The notes beneath the pieces are model-generated. The model was not told the DNA's origin and did no database searches. It saw only the letters and a list, made by a program, of their open reading frames with translations. The translations under genes were made by a program, and so were the position numbers. A DNA stretch of 14,073 nucleotides from Clostridiaceae bacterium (GTDB taxonomy: Bacteria; Bacillota; Clostridia; Saccharofermentanales; UBA5734), in contig JAAZFW010000033.1 of the NCBI GenBank assembly GCA_012511525.1, forward strand, positions 1 to 14,073. Reading direction: 5' to 3'. Position 1 is the first letter of the stretch. Every line of letters starts with the position of its first letter. Below are positions 6,655 through 14,060 of the stretch, in pieces.

Positions 6655-6676
6655 CGCCGGAAACGGGCGTTGTTGT
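6655..6676 (+). terminator. Weak possible terminator after the phosphoesterase gene
   Basis: CGCCG, a GAAA loop and CGGGCG (with one bulged G) can form a short hairpin immediately after the stop codon, followed by TTGTTGT rather than a clean U-run. It marks a plausible but inefficient end of the HPr-uvrC group just before the yicC promoter. Confidence 0.25.
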
Positions 6677-6686
6677 AACATTTTTG

Positions 6687-6715
6687 TTGCGCTGGGCGTG
6701 ACCATGATATATAAT
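6687..6715 (+). promoter_or_regulatory. Probable promoter of the yicC-remA-gmk-rpoZ-glyS-ppdK operon
   Basis: A perfect TATAAT (6710-6715) in an AT-rich patch is preceded, with 17-base spacing, by TTGCGC (6687-6692), a three-of-six -35 match. The predicted start lies near 6722, about 35 bases before the yicC start. It is the only convincing -10 element found before the downstream gene run. Confidence 0.6.
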
Positions 6716-6756
6716 CAATAGACTGCAAATGTCTCAGAAAGGCAATGTGGCGTAAA

Positions 6757-7644
6757 ATGAGTGCCAGTATGACCGGATATGGCCGCGGCGAAGCGGCCGG
6801 AGCAGAACGCCGCCTGATCGTCGAGATCAAGTCGGTTAACAACAGGTATTGCGATATTCAGATCAGAATGCCGCGTTTATTCGCCGCGCTGGAAAACCGG
6901 GTGCGCGAAATGGTCGCCAGCCGTGTGGCGCGGGGCAAGCTTGACCTGTATATCACGTATGAGGATCGGAGCGCCCAGGCCAGCCAGGTGCGCTACGACG
7001 CCGGTTTGGTCCATGCCTACGCCCTGGCTCTACGTGAGATGGCCAGCCGGGAAAACATGCCTGATGGGTTGAATGCCGGCCTGATCGCCCGTTTTAATGA
7101 TGTGCTTCAGGTCGAGCCGGGCGTCGTGCCGATGGACGAGGTGCAGGCCCTGCTGGAGCATGCGCTGAACCAGGCGCTGGACGGGTTGTGCAAGATGCGC
7201 GCCCTGGAAGGCGCCCGCATGGCCGATGACATCCGCGAGCGTGCGCAGCGGCTCGAGACCATGCGCCAGGGCGTCGCCGCCCGGGCGCCGCAGGTCGTGA
7301 CGGCGTACCGTCAGCGGCTGACCGATCGCGTTCAGGAGCTGTTCGGCGACCAGGCCTCCAGCCTGGTCAGTGAGGAGCGTCTGGCTGTGGAAATTGCCAT
7401 GTATGCCGACAAATGCGCGATCGACGAAGAGCTGGTCCGGCTGCAGAGCCATTTGAAGCAGTTGCAGGAGGGCATAGGCCTCGACGAGCCGGTTGGCAAG
7501 AAACTGGATTTTTTGGTCCAGGAGATCAACCGCGAAATCAACACCATTGGTTCGAAAGCCAATGACCTGAACCTGGTTCAGGATGTTGTGACCATGAAAA
7601 GCGAAGTCGAAAAAATCCGGGAACAGGTCCAGAACCTGGAATAG
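6757..7644 (+). CDS. yicC: YicC/YloC family endoribonuclease
   Basis: A 295-residue YicC-family protein. The N-terminal signature SMTGYGRGEA is followed by VEIKSVNNRY (about residues 23-32). The C-terminal conserved block runs EPVGKKLDFLVQEINREINTIGSKA and NDLNLVQDVVTMKSEVEKIREQVQNLE. Members from E. coli (YicC) and Bacillus (YloC) have been reported as endoribonucleases linked to small-RNA turnover. The start at 6757 gives MSASMTGYG, close to the usual MI.SMTGYG beginning. An in-frame ATG at 6745 lies too close to the AGAAAGG at 6736-6742, and one at 6769 is also possible. It is first in the conserved yicC-remA-gmk-rpoZ order of Bacillota. The middle region is rich in charged helices and less conserved, as expected. 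Confidence 0.93.
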   Translation: MSASMTGYGRGEAAGAERRLIVEIKSVNNRYCDIQIRMPRLFAALENRVREMVASRVARGKLDLYITYEDRSAQASQVRYDAGLVHAYALALREMASRENMPDGLNAGLIARFNDVLQVEPGVVPMDEVQALLEHALNQALDGLCKMRALEGARMADDIRERAQRLETMRQGVAARAPQVVTAYRQRLTDRVQELFGDQASSLVSEERLAVEIAMYADKCAIDEELVRLQSHLKQLQEGIGLDEPVGKKLDFLVQEINREINTIGSKANDLNLVQDVVTMKSEVEKIREQVQNLE

Positions 7645-7663
7645 GCATGCCCAAGCAGGAAAA

Positions 7664-7669
7664 AAGGAG
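7664..7669 (+). promoter_or_regulatory. Ribosome binding site of remA (GTG start)
   Basis: AAGGAG lies twelve bases before the GTG at 7682. There is no ATG in frame between the yicC stop and the conserved IGFGN motif, so this site supports GTG initiation. Confidence 0.6.
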
Positions 7670-7681
7670 CGTACCAGTCAC

Positions 7682-7936
7682 GTGAATTTCCTCAGGATCG
7701 GGTTTGGCAACCTGGTTTCCGTAAGCCGCATCATCGCGATCGTCAGTCCGGATTCATCTCCGGTTCGGCGCCTGGTTCAGGATGCGCGGGACCGGGGCAG
7801 CCTGATTGACGCGACTTCCGGACGAAAAACCCGCGCGGTCCTGGTCATGGACAGCGATCATCTGATCTTATCCGCCTCTTCGGTCGAGGAACTGGAACAG
7901 GCCTGGTCGCGCCAGGAAAAGGAGGAGGAGATATGA
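7682..7936 (+). CDS. remA: RemA family DNA-binding regulator (DUF370)
   Basis: An 84-residue protein starting at GTG, with the RemA signature almost throughout: RIGFGNLVSVSRIIAIVSPDSSP, then RGSLIDATSGRKTRAVLVMDSDHLILSA. In Bacillus subtilis RemA activates extracellular-matrix genes and binds DNA as a ring-shaped oligomer. Family arginines correspond here to Arg16 and Arg48, with Lys49 where Bacillus has a second arginine. It is widespread in non-biofilm Clostridia too, where its targets are little known, so matrix control is not assumed. It lies 37 bases after yicC, and its stop overlaps the gmk start (ATGA), indicating coupled translation. The last dozen residues (EELEQAWSRQEKEEEI) are strongly charged and likely flexible. 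Confidence 0.93.
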   Translation: MNFLRIGFGNLVSVSRIIAIVSPDSSPVRRLVQDARDRGSLIDATSGRKTRAVLVMDSDHLILSASSVEELEQAWSRQEKEEEI

Positions 7937-8553
7937 CCGCTCCGTCAGCGGCACATGGCCTTCTGATCTGTGTATCGGGCCCGTCAGGGGTCGGCAAGGG
8001 CACGATCATCCGCGAAGTCCTGCGCCGGCGGCCCGGCATGGCCCATTCCATTTCGGTGACCACACGGTCACCCCGCCCCGGCGAACAGCACGGCGTCGAC
8101 TATTATTTCAGCGACCGCGAATCCTTCAGGCGCATGCTGGAAGCCGGCGAGATCCTGGAGCACGATATTTATTGCGACCATTTCTACGGCACCCCGCTCA
8201 AGCCGCTGCAGCAGCTGGTTGCGGCCGGAACCGATGTGCTGCTGGACATCACGGTACCGGGATCGCTGGCTGTTATGGAGAATTATCCGGACTGCGTGAC
8301 CTTGTGCCTGCTGCCGCCCTCGTTGACTGAGCTGGAACGCCGCCTCAGCAAACGTGGCACAGAAACAGCCGAAGTGATGCAAAAGCGTCTGGCGAAGGCG
8401 CGTGAAGAGGTGAACATGGCCAGCTGTTTCCAATACGTCGTCGTCAACGACGACCTGGCCGAAACGGCCAGGCAGATCCTGGCAATCATCGATGCCGAAC
8501 ATTGCCGCTATGCTCGCCTGGCGGGAATCGAAGAGACGATACTGGCTCGCTGA
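7933..8553 (+). CDS. gmk: Guanylate kinase
   Basis: A 206-residue nucleoside monophosphate kinase that converts GMP to GDP with ATP. The P-loop GPSGVGKGT is at residues 16-24. The GMP-binding segment SISVTTRSPRPGEQHGVDYYF is at 40-59 and EILEHDIYCDHFYGTP at 73-88. Lid and C-terminal parts include LLPPSLTELERRL and RGTETAEVMQKRL. One oddity is that the segment normally reading [DE]-I-[DE]-x-Q-G reads DITVPG (105-110), so the second acidic residue is Thr and the Gln is Pro. The ATG overlaps the remA stop, with GGAGGAGG just upstream. The position between remA and rpoZ is the conserved place of gmk in Bacillota, so identity is firm, although activity may be altered. Confidence 0.94.
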   Translation: MTAPSAAHGLLICVSGPSGVGKGTIIREVLRRRPGMAHSISVTTRSPRPGEQHGVDYYFSDRESFRRMLEAGEILEHDIYCDHFYGTPLKPLQQLVAAGTDVLLDITVPGSLAVMENYPDCVTLCLLPPSLTELERRLSKRGTETAEVMQKRLAKAREEVNMASCFQYVVVNDDLAETARQILAIIDAEHCRYARLAGIEETILAR

Positions 8554-8563
8554 GCCACGATAC

Positions 8564-8570
8564 AAGGAGG
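8564..8570 (+). promoter_or_regulatory. Ribosome binding site setting the rpoZ start at 8580
   Basis: A strong AAGGAGG is placed nine bases before the ATG at 8580. It rules against the longer in-frame reading from 8502, which would overlap gmk by about 50 bases. Confidence 0.8.
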
Positions 8571-8579
8571 AACTATTGC

Positions 8580-9062
8580 ATGTTGGTCAAACCACCCCTC
8601 GAGAGGTTGCTTCCCAAAGTTGAAAACCGCTATACCCTGGCTATCCTGGTCGCCAAGCGCGCCCGCCAGCTGGTCGACGGCGCCATGCCGCTGATGCGTT
8701 CCGACTCCCCCAACCTGGTGACGGTCGCCTGCGAAGAGCTGGGCTCCAACCGCGTCGCCTGCGTGCGCGGGCAGGTCTCGGTGTATATCCCGCTGCGGCC
8801 AGAGGTTGAGGCCGCCCGCCTGGCCGCCCGGAATGCCGCTGCCCAGGCGAGCCTGGCCGATGCCGTCAAAGACGAACTCGAACGGGCCGGCAGCGTGCTT
8901 AACGAAGCTGAGGACGAGTCAGATGCCGTCCTGATCTCCGAGCGGATCCTGGACAATGCCGCGGAGCTGGACGATGAGGATGTCCTTGTTGAGGAAGAGC
9001 TTGGCGAAGCGGCGGCCGGGGAAGAAACGGCGGATGCAGCAGACCAGGAGGACGACGACTGA
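8580..9062 (+). CDS. rpoZ: RNA polymerase omega subunit with long acidic C-terminal tail
   Basis: A 160-residue protein whose first 75 residues are a recognisable omega subunit: PPLERLLPKVENRYTLAILVAKRARQLVDGA, then NLVTVACEEL. Omega aids folding and assembly of the beta-prime subunit. Typical bacterial omega is about 70-100 residues, so this protein carries an extra segment of about 80. It comprises an alanine-rich helix (about 76-97) and a strongly acidic tail (98-160) in which I count 27 Asp/Glu and only two basic residues, ending QEDDD. The extension has no recognised domain and is probably disordered. The gene follows gmk by 26 bases and its TGA overlaps the glyS ATG by one base. The operon place and core motif make omega identity firm; the tail's role is unknown. 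Confidence 0.9.
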   Translation: MLVKPPLERLLPKVENRYTLAILVAKRARQLVDGAMPLMRSDSPNLVTVACEELGSNRVACVRGQVSVYIPLRPEVEAARLAARNAAAQASLADAVKDELERAGSVLNEAEDESDAVLISERILDNAAELDDEDVLVEEELGEAAAGEETADAADQEDDD

Positions 9063-10450
9063 TGCCTGTTGAAAAAACCATGGACAAGATCGTCGCCCTG
9101 GCCAAAAACCGCGGCTTTATCTTTCCCGGTTCGGAAATATACGGCGGGCTGGCCAATTCGTGGGATTACGGCCCGCTGGGCGTTTTATTCAAGAACAACG
9201 TCAAGGCGGCCTGGTGGCAGCGGTTCGTCCAGGAAAATCCCTACAATGTCGGTGTCGACTGCGCGATCCTGATGAATCCGCGCGTCTGGGTTGCCTCCGG
9301 ACATGTCGGCGGGTTCAGCGACCCGCTCATCGACTGCCGGGCGTGTAAAACACGCTACCGGGCGGACAAGCTGGTCGAGGACGACGCCCAGGCCCGGCAG
9401 GAAGAGGTTAACGTCAGCGGCTGGAGCAACGAGCAGCTGCTCGATACCATCCGGGCGCGCAAGATCGCCTGCCCGTCCTGCGGCGCGCACGATTTCACCG
9501 ATGTTCGCCAGTTCAACCTGATGTTCAAGACCTTCCAGGGTGTCACGGAAGACAGCAAAGCGGAGCTTTTCCTGCGCCCTGAAACGGCCCAGGGTATCTT
9601 TGTCAACTTCCGCAGCATCCAGCGGACGACCCGGCGCAAGATTCCCTTCGGCGTCTGCCAGATCGGCAAGGCGTTCCGCAACGAGATCACGCCGGGCAAT
9701 TTCACGTTCCGAACACGGGAATTCGAGCAGATGGAACTGGAGTTTTTCTGTGAGCCGGGCACCGACCTCGAGTGGTTTGCCTACTGGCGTGATTTCTGTT
9801 ACCAATGGCTGCTGGATCTGGGGCTGAAACCGGATGAGCTGCGCACCCGCGACCACGCGGCCGAGGAACTGGCCTTCTATTCACGGGCGACGACCGATTT
9901 CGAGTTTTTGTTCCCGTTTGGCTGGGGTGAGCTCTGGGGCCTTGCCGACCGCACCGACTACGACCTCAAGCAGCACATGGAGCACTCCCGCGAAGACCTC
10001 AGCTATTTTGATCCTGCGACCAACCAGAAGTACGTCCCTTACGTCATCGAACCCTCGCTGGGTGCCGATCGCGTTGCCCTGGCGTTTTTGTGCAGTGCCT
10101 ACGATGAGGAAGCTGTCGGCGATAACGACACGCGGACTGTCCTGCGCCTGGCCCCCTGCCTGGCGCCGATCAAGATTGCCGTGCTGCCGCTTTCGGCCAA
10201 GCTCTCCGCGGAAGCGGAACCGCTTTACCGCCACCTGAGCAAGAAGTGGATGTGCGAGTACGACGACCGCCAGTCGATCGGGAAACGCTACCGCCGCCAG
10301 GACGAGATCGGCACGCCCTATTGCGTCACGTTCGATTTCGACAGCCTGAACGACCGCTGCGTGACCGTTCGCGAACGCGACAGCATGGCCCAGGTTCGCC
10401 TGCCCATCGACGAGCTGGACGGCTATTTTGCCGACAAGTTCACGGTATAA
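9062..10450 (+). CDS. glyS: Glycyl-tRNA synthetase, single-chain homodimer type
   Basis: A 462-residue class II synthetase of the alpha2 (eukaryote/archaea-like) GlyRS type that charges tRNA-Gly. Visible features are GGLANSWDYGPLG (28-40), ASGHVGGFSDP (78-88), a metal-binding cysteine set C92/C95 and C137/C140 (both CxxC), motif 2 FRNEITPGNFTFRTREFEQME (205-225), motif 3 near IEPSLGADRVALAFL, and a C-terminal anticodon-binding domain from about 360 (APIKIAVLPLS). Length matches the family. Translation is coupled to rpoZ by a TGATG overlap, with AGGAGG at 9046-9051 upstream. No T-box leader is present, because the gene has no leader of its own. ppdK follows 51 bases later, an adjacency I recall from other Clostridia. 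Confidence 0.97.
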   Translation: MPVEKTMDKIVALAKNRGFIFPGSEIYGGLANSWDYGPLGVLFKNNVKAAWWQRFVQENPYNVGVDCAILMNPRVWVASGHVGGFSDPLIDCRACKTRYRADKLVEDDAQARQEEVNVSGWSNEQLLDTIRARKIACPSCGAHDFTDVRQFNLMFKTFQGVTEDSKAELFLRPETAQGIFVNFRSIQRTTRRKIPFGVCQIGKAFRNEITPGNFTFRTREFEQMELEFFCEPGTDLEWFAYWRDFCYQWLLDLGLKPDELRTRDHAAEELAFYSRATTDFEFLFPFGWGELWGLADRTDYDLKQHMEHSREDLSYFDPATNQKYVPYVIEPSLGADRVALAFLCSAYDEEAVGDNDTRTVLRLAPCLAPIKIAVLPLSAKLSAEAEPLYRHLSKKWMCEYDDRQSIGKRYRRQDEIGTPYCVTFDFDSLNDRCVTVRERDSMAQVRLPIDELDGYFADKFTV

Positions 10451-10461
10451 ACTGCTGATCG

Positions 10462-10476
10462 GCCCGCAGGGCGGGC
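10462..10476 (+). other. Short GC hairpin between glyS and ppdK
   Basis: GCCCGC (10462-10467) and GCGGGC (10471-10476) form a perfect six-base stem with an AGG loop. No U-run follows, so it is not a standard terminator. It ends eleven bases before the ppdK Shine-Dalgarno sequence. It could protect or mark a processing point in the mRNA, or merely reflect GC-rich spacer. Confidence 0.3.
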
Positions 10477-10486
10477 TGAATTGATA

Positions 10487-10493
10487 AAGGAGG
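10487..10493 (+). promoter_or_regulatory. Ribosome binding site setting the ppdK start at 10502
   Basis: AAAGGAGG-type sequence (AAGGAGG core) lies eight bases before ATG 10502. A TTG further upstream in the same frame (10481) precedes this site and is therefore not the start. Confidence 0.85.
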
Positions 10494-10501
10494 AATACGC
10501 G

Positions 10502-13141
10502 ATGCCCAAATATGTTTACATGTTTTCTGAAGGAAACGCCAAAATGCGCAATCTGCTCGGCGGCAAGGGCGCCAACCTGGCGGAAATGACCGGCCTGGGC
10601 CTGCCGGTTCCGCGCGGCTTCACCGTCTCGACGGAAGCCTGCACCCGCTATTACGATGACGGCCAGATGATCGCCCCGGACATCGAGGCTGAAATATTCG
10701 CGACGCTGGCCAAGGCCGAAGGCCTGATCGGCAAGACGTTCGGCAATCCGGCCGATCCCCTGCTGGTTTCCGTCCGTTCCGGTGCGCGGGCATCGATGCC
10801 CGGCATGATGGACACCATCCTCAACCTGGGCCTGAACGACAAAGTCGTCGAAGGCCTGGTCCGCCTGACCGGCAACGAGCGCTTTGCCTATGACAGCTAC
10901 CGCCGTTTCATCGCCATGTTCAGCGACGTTGTCATGGAGATCCCCAAGAGCCGTTTCGAGGCTGTGCTCGACAATGTCAAGCACGAGCGTCATGCCGCGC
11001 TGGACACGGATCTGGATGCGGATGCCATGAAACAGGTGGTCAGCCGTTTCAAGAAGATCTACCTGGATGCCAAGGGGACAGAATTCCCCCAGGAACCGCG
11101 TGTGCAGCTGATTGAGGCGGTCAAGGCCGTTTTCCGTTCCTGGAACAACGAACGGGCCATCATCTACCGGCGCATGAACGATATTCCCGGCAGCTGGGGC
11201 ACCGCGGTCAACGTGCAGGAGATGGTCTATGGCAACATGGGCAACACCTCGGGCACAGGCGTCGCGTTTACCCGCAACCCGTCAACGGGCGAAAACAAGC
11301 TTTACGGCGAGTTCCTGATGAACGCCCAGGGCGAGGATGTCGTCGCCGGCATCCGCACACCGCAGACCATCGACCAGCTCAAGGATGTCATGCCCGATGT
11401 CTACCAGCAGTTTTGCGACATCGCCCACACGCTCGAACAGCATTACAAGGACATGCAGGACATGGAGTTCACGATCGAGCGCGGCCGCTTGTTCATGCTC
11501 CAGACCCGCAGCGGCAAGCGCACGGCAGCCGCGGCGATGAAGATCGCCGTCGACCTGGTGCGCGAAGGCATGAACACCAAGCAGGAAGCGTTGCTAAAAA
11601 TCGATCCCAAGCAGCTCGATGCCCTGCTGCATCCGACCTTCGAACCGTCCGCGCTCAAGGCGGCCAAGCCGATCACGCGCGGACTGCCGGCCTCGCCTGG
11701 AGCCGCGAGCGGCCGGATCTATTTCGACGCCGAGGACGCGACGCTGGCCAGCGAGCGCGGCGAAAAAGTTATCCTGGTCCGACTCGAGACGTCTCCTGAG
11801 GACATCCAGGGCATGAACGTGGCGCAGGGCATCCTGACAGGACGCGGCGGCATGACTTCTCACGCCGCTGTCGTGGCGCGCGGTATGGGCAAATGCTGCG
11901 TGTCCGGATGCTCGGACCTGGTGATCAACGAAAAGGAAAAAATGTTCCAGACCCGTGACGGGCAGCGTTTTGCCGAAGGTGATTCCCTTTCGCTCGACGG
12001 GTCGACCGGCCAGGTCTACAGCGGAACGATCGCTACGGTCGAAGCCAAATTGTCCGGCGATTTCGCCACGATCATGGAATGGGCGGACGAGTTCCGCACC
12101 CTCAAGATCAGGACCAACGCCGATACGATCCGCGACGCGGCCAAGGCCGTCGAGCTGGGCGCCGAAGGCATTGGTCTGTGCCGCACCGAGCACATGTTCT
12201 TCGAATCCGACCGCATCTTTGCGTTCCGGCAGATGATCGTGGCCAAGGACGAGGAAAAGCGCCGCGCGGCCCTGGAGAAGATCCTGCCGATGCAGCGCCA
12301 GGATTTCATCGGCCTGTTCGAGGTCATGCGCGGCAAACCGGTGACGATCCGTCTGCTCGATCCGCCGCTGCACGAATTCCTGCCAACCGAAGATGCGGAA
12401 ATCCAGGAGCTGGCCGCTGAGCTGAAAATGTCGGCCGACGCGCTTAAAGAAATCATCCGCAGCCTGCATGAGCTCAACCCGATGATGGGACACCGCGGTT
12501 GCCGCCTGGCCGTCACCTATCCGGAAATTGCCGAGATCCAGACCCGGGCGATCATCGAAGCGGCGTTGGCCGTCAACAAGAATGGCATGTCTGTCATCCC
12601 CGAGATCATGGTTCCGCTGACCTGCGATGTCGCCGAATTGCGTTATGTCAAGTCGGTGATCACGAAGACGGCCGACGCGATCATCAAGGAGTCCGGCAAA
12701 GCGCTGACCTACCTGGTCGGGACGATGATCGAAATCCCGCGCGCCGCCCTGACGGCTGACGACATCGCCCGCGAAGCGGCCTTCTTCAGCTTTGGAACCA
12801 ACGACCTGACCCAGATGACCTACGGGCTGTCCCGGGATGACGCCGGCAAGATCCTGGACGCCTACTACAGCAAGAAGATCTTTGAGAGCGACCCGACGGC
12901 CCGCCTCGACCTGGCCGGTGTCGGCAAGCTGATGCGCATCGCCTCGGAGCTCGGCCGCGAAACCCGCCCGGACATCAAGCTGGGCATCTGCGGCGAGCAC
13001 GGCGGCGACCCGGCTTCGATCGCGTTTTGCCACGAGCTTGGTTTCGCCTACGTGTCCTGCTCGCCGTTCCGCGTTCCGATCGCCCGGCTGGCCGCAGCCC
13101 AGGCGGCTTTGGCCGATCCCGGCCACCTTGGACAGAAATAA
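10502..13141 (+). CDS. ppdK: Pyruvate, phosphate dikinase
   Basis: An 879-residue cytoplasmic enzyme that interconverts pyruvate + ATP + phosphate with PEP + AMP + pyrophosphate. Many anaerobes use it in glycolysis or gluconeogenesis. The N-terminal ATP-grasp nucleotide domain shows LGGKGANLAEM (19-29), SVRSGARASMPGMMDT (90-105) and LQTRSGKR (333-340). The swivelling phosphohistidine domain has GGMTSHAAVVARGMGKCC with catalytic His454 and neighbouring Thr452. The C-terminal PEP/pyruvate barrel has GIGLCRTEHMFF, RLLDPPLHEFLP, MGHRGCRLAVTYPEI, FGTNDLTQMTYGLSRDD and the catalytic Cys830 in CGEHGGDP. Numbering is within one residue of the Clostridium symbiosum enzyme (His455, Cys831 as I recall). 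No PPDK regulatory kinase/phosphatase gene is adjacent. It ends the long operon before a strong terminator. Confidence 0.98.
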   Translation: MPKYVYMFSEGNAKMRNLLGGKGANLAEMTGLGLPVPRGFTVSTEACTRYYDDGQMIAPDIEAEIFATLAKAEGLIGKTFGNPADPLLVSVRSGARASMPGMMDTILNLGLNDKVVEGLVRLTGNERFAYDSYRRFIAMFSDVVMEIPKSRFEAVLDNVKHERHAALDTDLDADAMKQVVSRFKKIYLDAKGTEFPQEPRVQLIEAVKAVFRSWNNERAIIYRRMNDIPGSWGTAVNVQEMVYGNMGNTSGTGVAFTRNPSTGENKLYGEFLMNAQGEDVVAGIRTPQTIDQLKDVMPDVYQQFCDIAHTLEQHYKDMQDMEFTIERGRLFMLQTRSGKRTAAAAMKIAVDLVREGMNTKQEALLKIDPKQLDALLHPTFEPSALKAAKPITRGLPASPGAASGRIYFDAEDATLASERGEKVILVRLETSPEDIQGMNVAQGILTGRGGMTSHAAVVARGMGKCCVSGCSDLVINEKEKMFQTRDGQRFAEGDSLSLDGSTGQVYSGTIATVEAKLSGDFATIMEWADEFRTLKIRTNADTIRDAAKAVELGAEGIGLCRTEHMFFESDRIFAFRQMIVAKDEEKRRAALEKILPMQRQDFIGLFEVMRGKPVTIRLLDPPLHEFLPTEDAEIQELAAELKMSADALKEIIRSLHELNPMMGHRGCRLAVTYPEIAEIQTRAIIEAALAVNKNGMSVIPEIMVPLTCDVAELRYVKSVITKTADAIIKESGKALTYLVGTMIEIPRAALTADDIAREAAFFSFGTNDLTQMTYGLSRDDAGKILDAYYSKKIFESDPTARLDLAGVGKLMRIASELGRETRPDIKLGICGEHGGDPASIAFCHELGFAYVSCSPFRVPIARLAAAQAALADPGHLGQK

Positions 13142-13158
13142 TCCGCACCCGTCAGACG

Positions 13159-13197
13159 AAAAAACCCCCTGTTCCGAAAGGAACAGGGGGTTTTTTT
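13159..13197 (+). terminator. Strong bidirectional intrinsic terminator
   Basis: An eleven-base perfect stem CCCCCTGTTCC (13165-13175) / GGAACAGGGGG (13180-13190) closes on a GAAA tetraloop. Six A precede it and seven T follow it. It terminates the ppdK transcript on the + strand. Because the flanking A and T runs are symmetric, it also serves the convergent AraC-family gene on the - strand, which ends 17 bases beyond it. Confidence 0.95.
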
Positions 13198-13213
13198 AAC
13201 GGGGGTGTTACCG

Positions 13214-14047
13214 TCAGGTGCGGACATAGAGCTTGCGGAAATCACCCGGCGTGATCTTTTCGACCCGCTTGAAGATATAGCAGAAGTAGCTGACATCCTC
13301 GAAACCATTGGCATGGGCGACATCGCGGATCGGCAAACTGGTCTGATCGAGCAAAAACTCCTTGCTCTTCTTGATCCGGACCAGGTTGATGTACTCGAAA
13401 ATGCGTGTGCTCATGATCTTGCGGAACAGCGTGCAGAGGTGCTGGGGCGTGACCCCGAGCAAATCGGAGAGATCCTTAAGGGTGATCGCTTCCGCATAAT
13501 GCTCGTCAATGTACGCAAGCACCGGGGTCAGACGGTTGAACCGGGTGGCGACGCTGTTGGTGTTTGAAGTTGAGACCAGCTGGTGCATCTGGACAAGCAG
13601 CGTGTAAGTCAGCGCCGACAAGTCGAGGTTGCGCAGCGGGTTCTGGGTTTGCTCGACGGCCAGCATCTGTTCGAGTGTCTGGCGCAGCGGTTCAGCTTGC
13701 GTGACATAGTAGACCCCGGAGTGCGCCATGCCGGCTGTCTGCTCGAGAAATTCGCCGACCCCCGTACCGGTCAGGCCGATCCAGTCGACAAGCCATTCGT
13801 CTGTCTCTGCGTAATATTCATGGGCTTCGTTGGGCATCAGGAACATGCCCTGACCTTCGCCGACGAGAAATTCCTGTTCGCCGAGAACCAAGCGTCCCGA
13901 ACCCTGGCGGGTCTGCACCCACAAGTAGCACGGATAACCGGCTGTTCGGATAATATGTTCCTGCGCATAGTCGAGCCCGATGCTGAATACAAAGTAGGGC
14001 AGACGCGCTTCATTGTCTGTGTGAATGGGAAATGCCGTGTTTTTCAT
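13214..14047 (-). CDS. AraC family transcriptional regulator
   Basis: A 277-residue regulator with an N-terminal cupin-like sensor domain (about residues 15-150; the GxGRLVLGEQEFLVGEGQGMFLMPNEAHEY part is the typical AraC-binding barrel) and a C-terminal double helix-turn-helix. HTH1 is at about 188-211 (ITLKDLSDLLGVTPQHLCTLFRK). HTH2 is at about 238-262 (PIRDVAHANGFEDVSYFCYIFKR), followed by the conserved TPGDFRKLY. Such regulators usually sense a sugar or related ligand and often control adjacent carbohydrate genes, but its likely partners lie outside the window, upstream of its start. An AAAGGG site (14055-14060 on this strand) lies seven bases before the ATG. It converges on ppdK and there is no sign that it regulates the operon described here. 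The ligand is unknown. Confidence 0.93.
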   Translation of the reverse strand: MKNTAFPIHTDNEARLPYFVFSIGLDYAQEHIIRTAGYPCYLWVQTRQGSGRLVLGEQEFLVGEGQGMFLMPNEAHEYYAETDEWLVDWIGLTGTGVGEFLEQTAGMAHSGVYYVTQAEPLRQTLEQMLAVEQTQNPLRNLDLSALTYTLLVQMHQLVSTSNTNSVATRFNRLTPVLAYIDEHYAEAITLKDLSDLLGVTPQHLCTLFRKIMSTRIFEYINLVRIKKSKEFLLDQTSLPIRDVAHANGFEDVSYFCYIFKRVEKITPGDFRKLYVRT

Positions 14048-14054
14048 TTTTCAT

Positions 14055-14060
14055 CCCTTT
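14055..14060 (-). promoter_or_regulatory. Ribosome binding site of the AraC-family gene
   Basis: On the - strand AAAGGG lies seven bases before the ATG whose first base is 14047, supporting that start. Its promoter would lie beyond the end of the window. Confidence 0.6.

Noticed and set aside
8502..8579. Longer N-terminus of the omega subunit overlapping gmk
   Set aside because: A strong AAGGAGG site and the normal omega start fit 8580. The extra residues read in the wrong frame of gmk and match nothing.
11594..13126. A 510-codon - strand open frame opposite ppdK
   Set aside because: Long and tempting, but ppdK is unmistakable on the + strand. The antisense translation has no recognisable motif and no convincing ribosome binding site. 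Similar long antisense frames recur opposite other genes here (for example 4206-5117 and 9881-10993).
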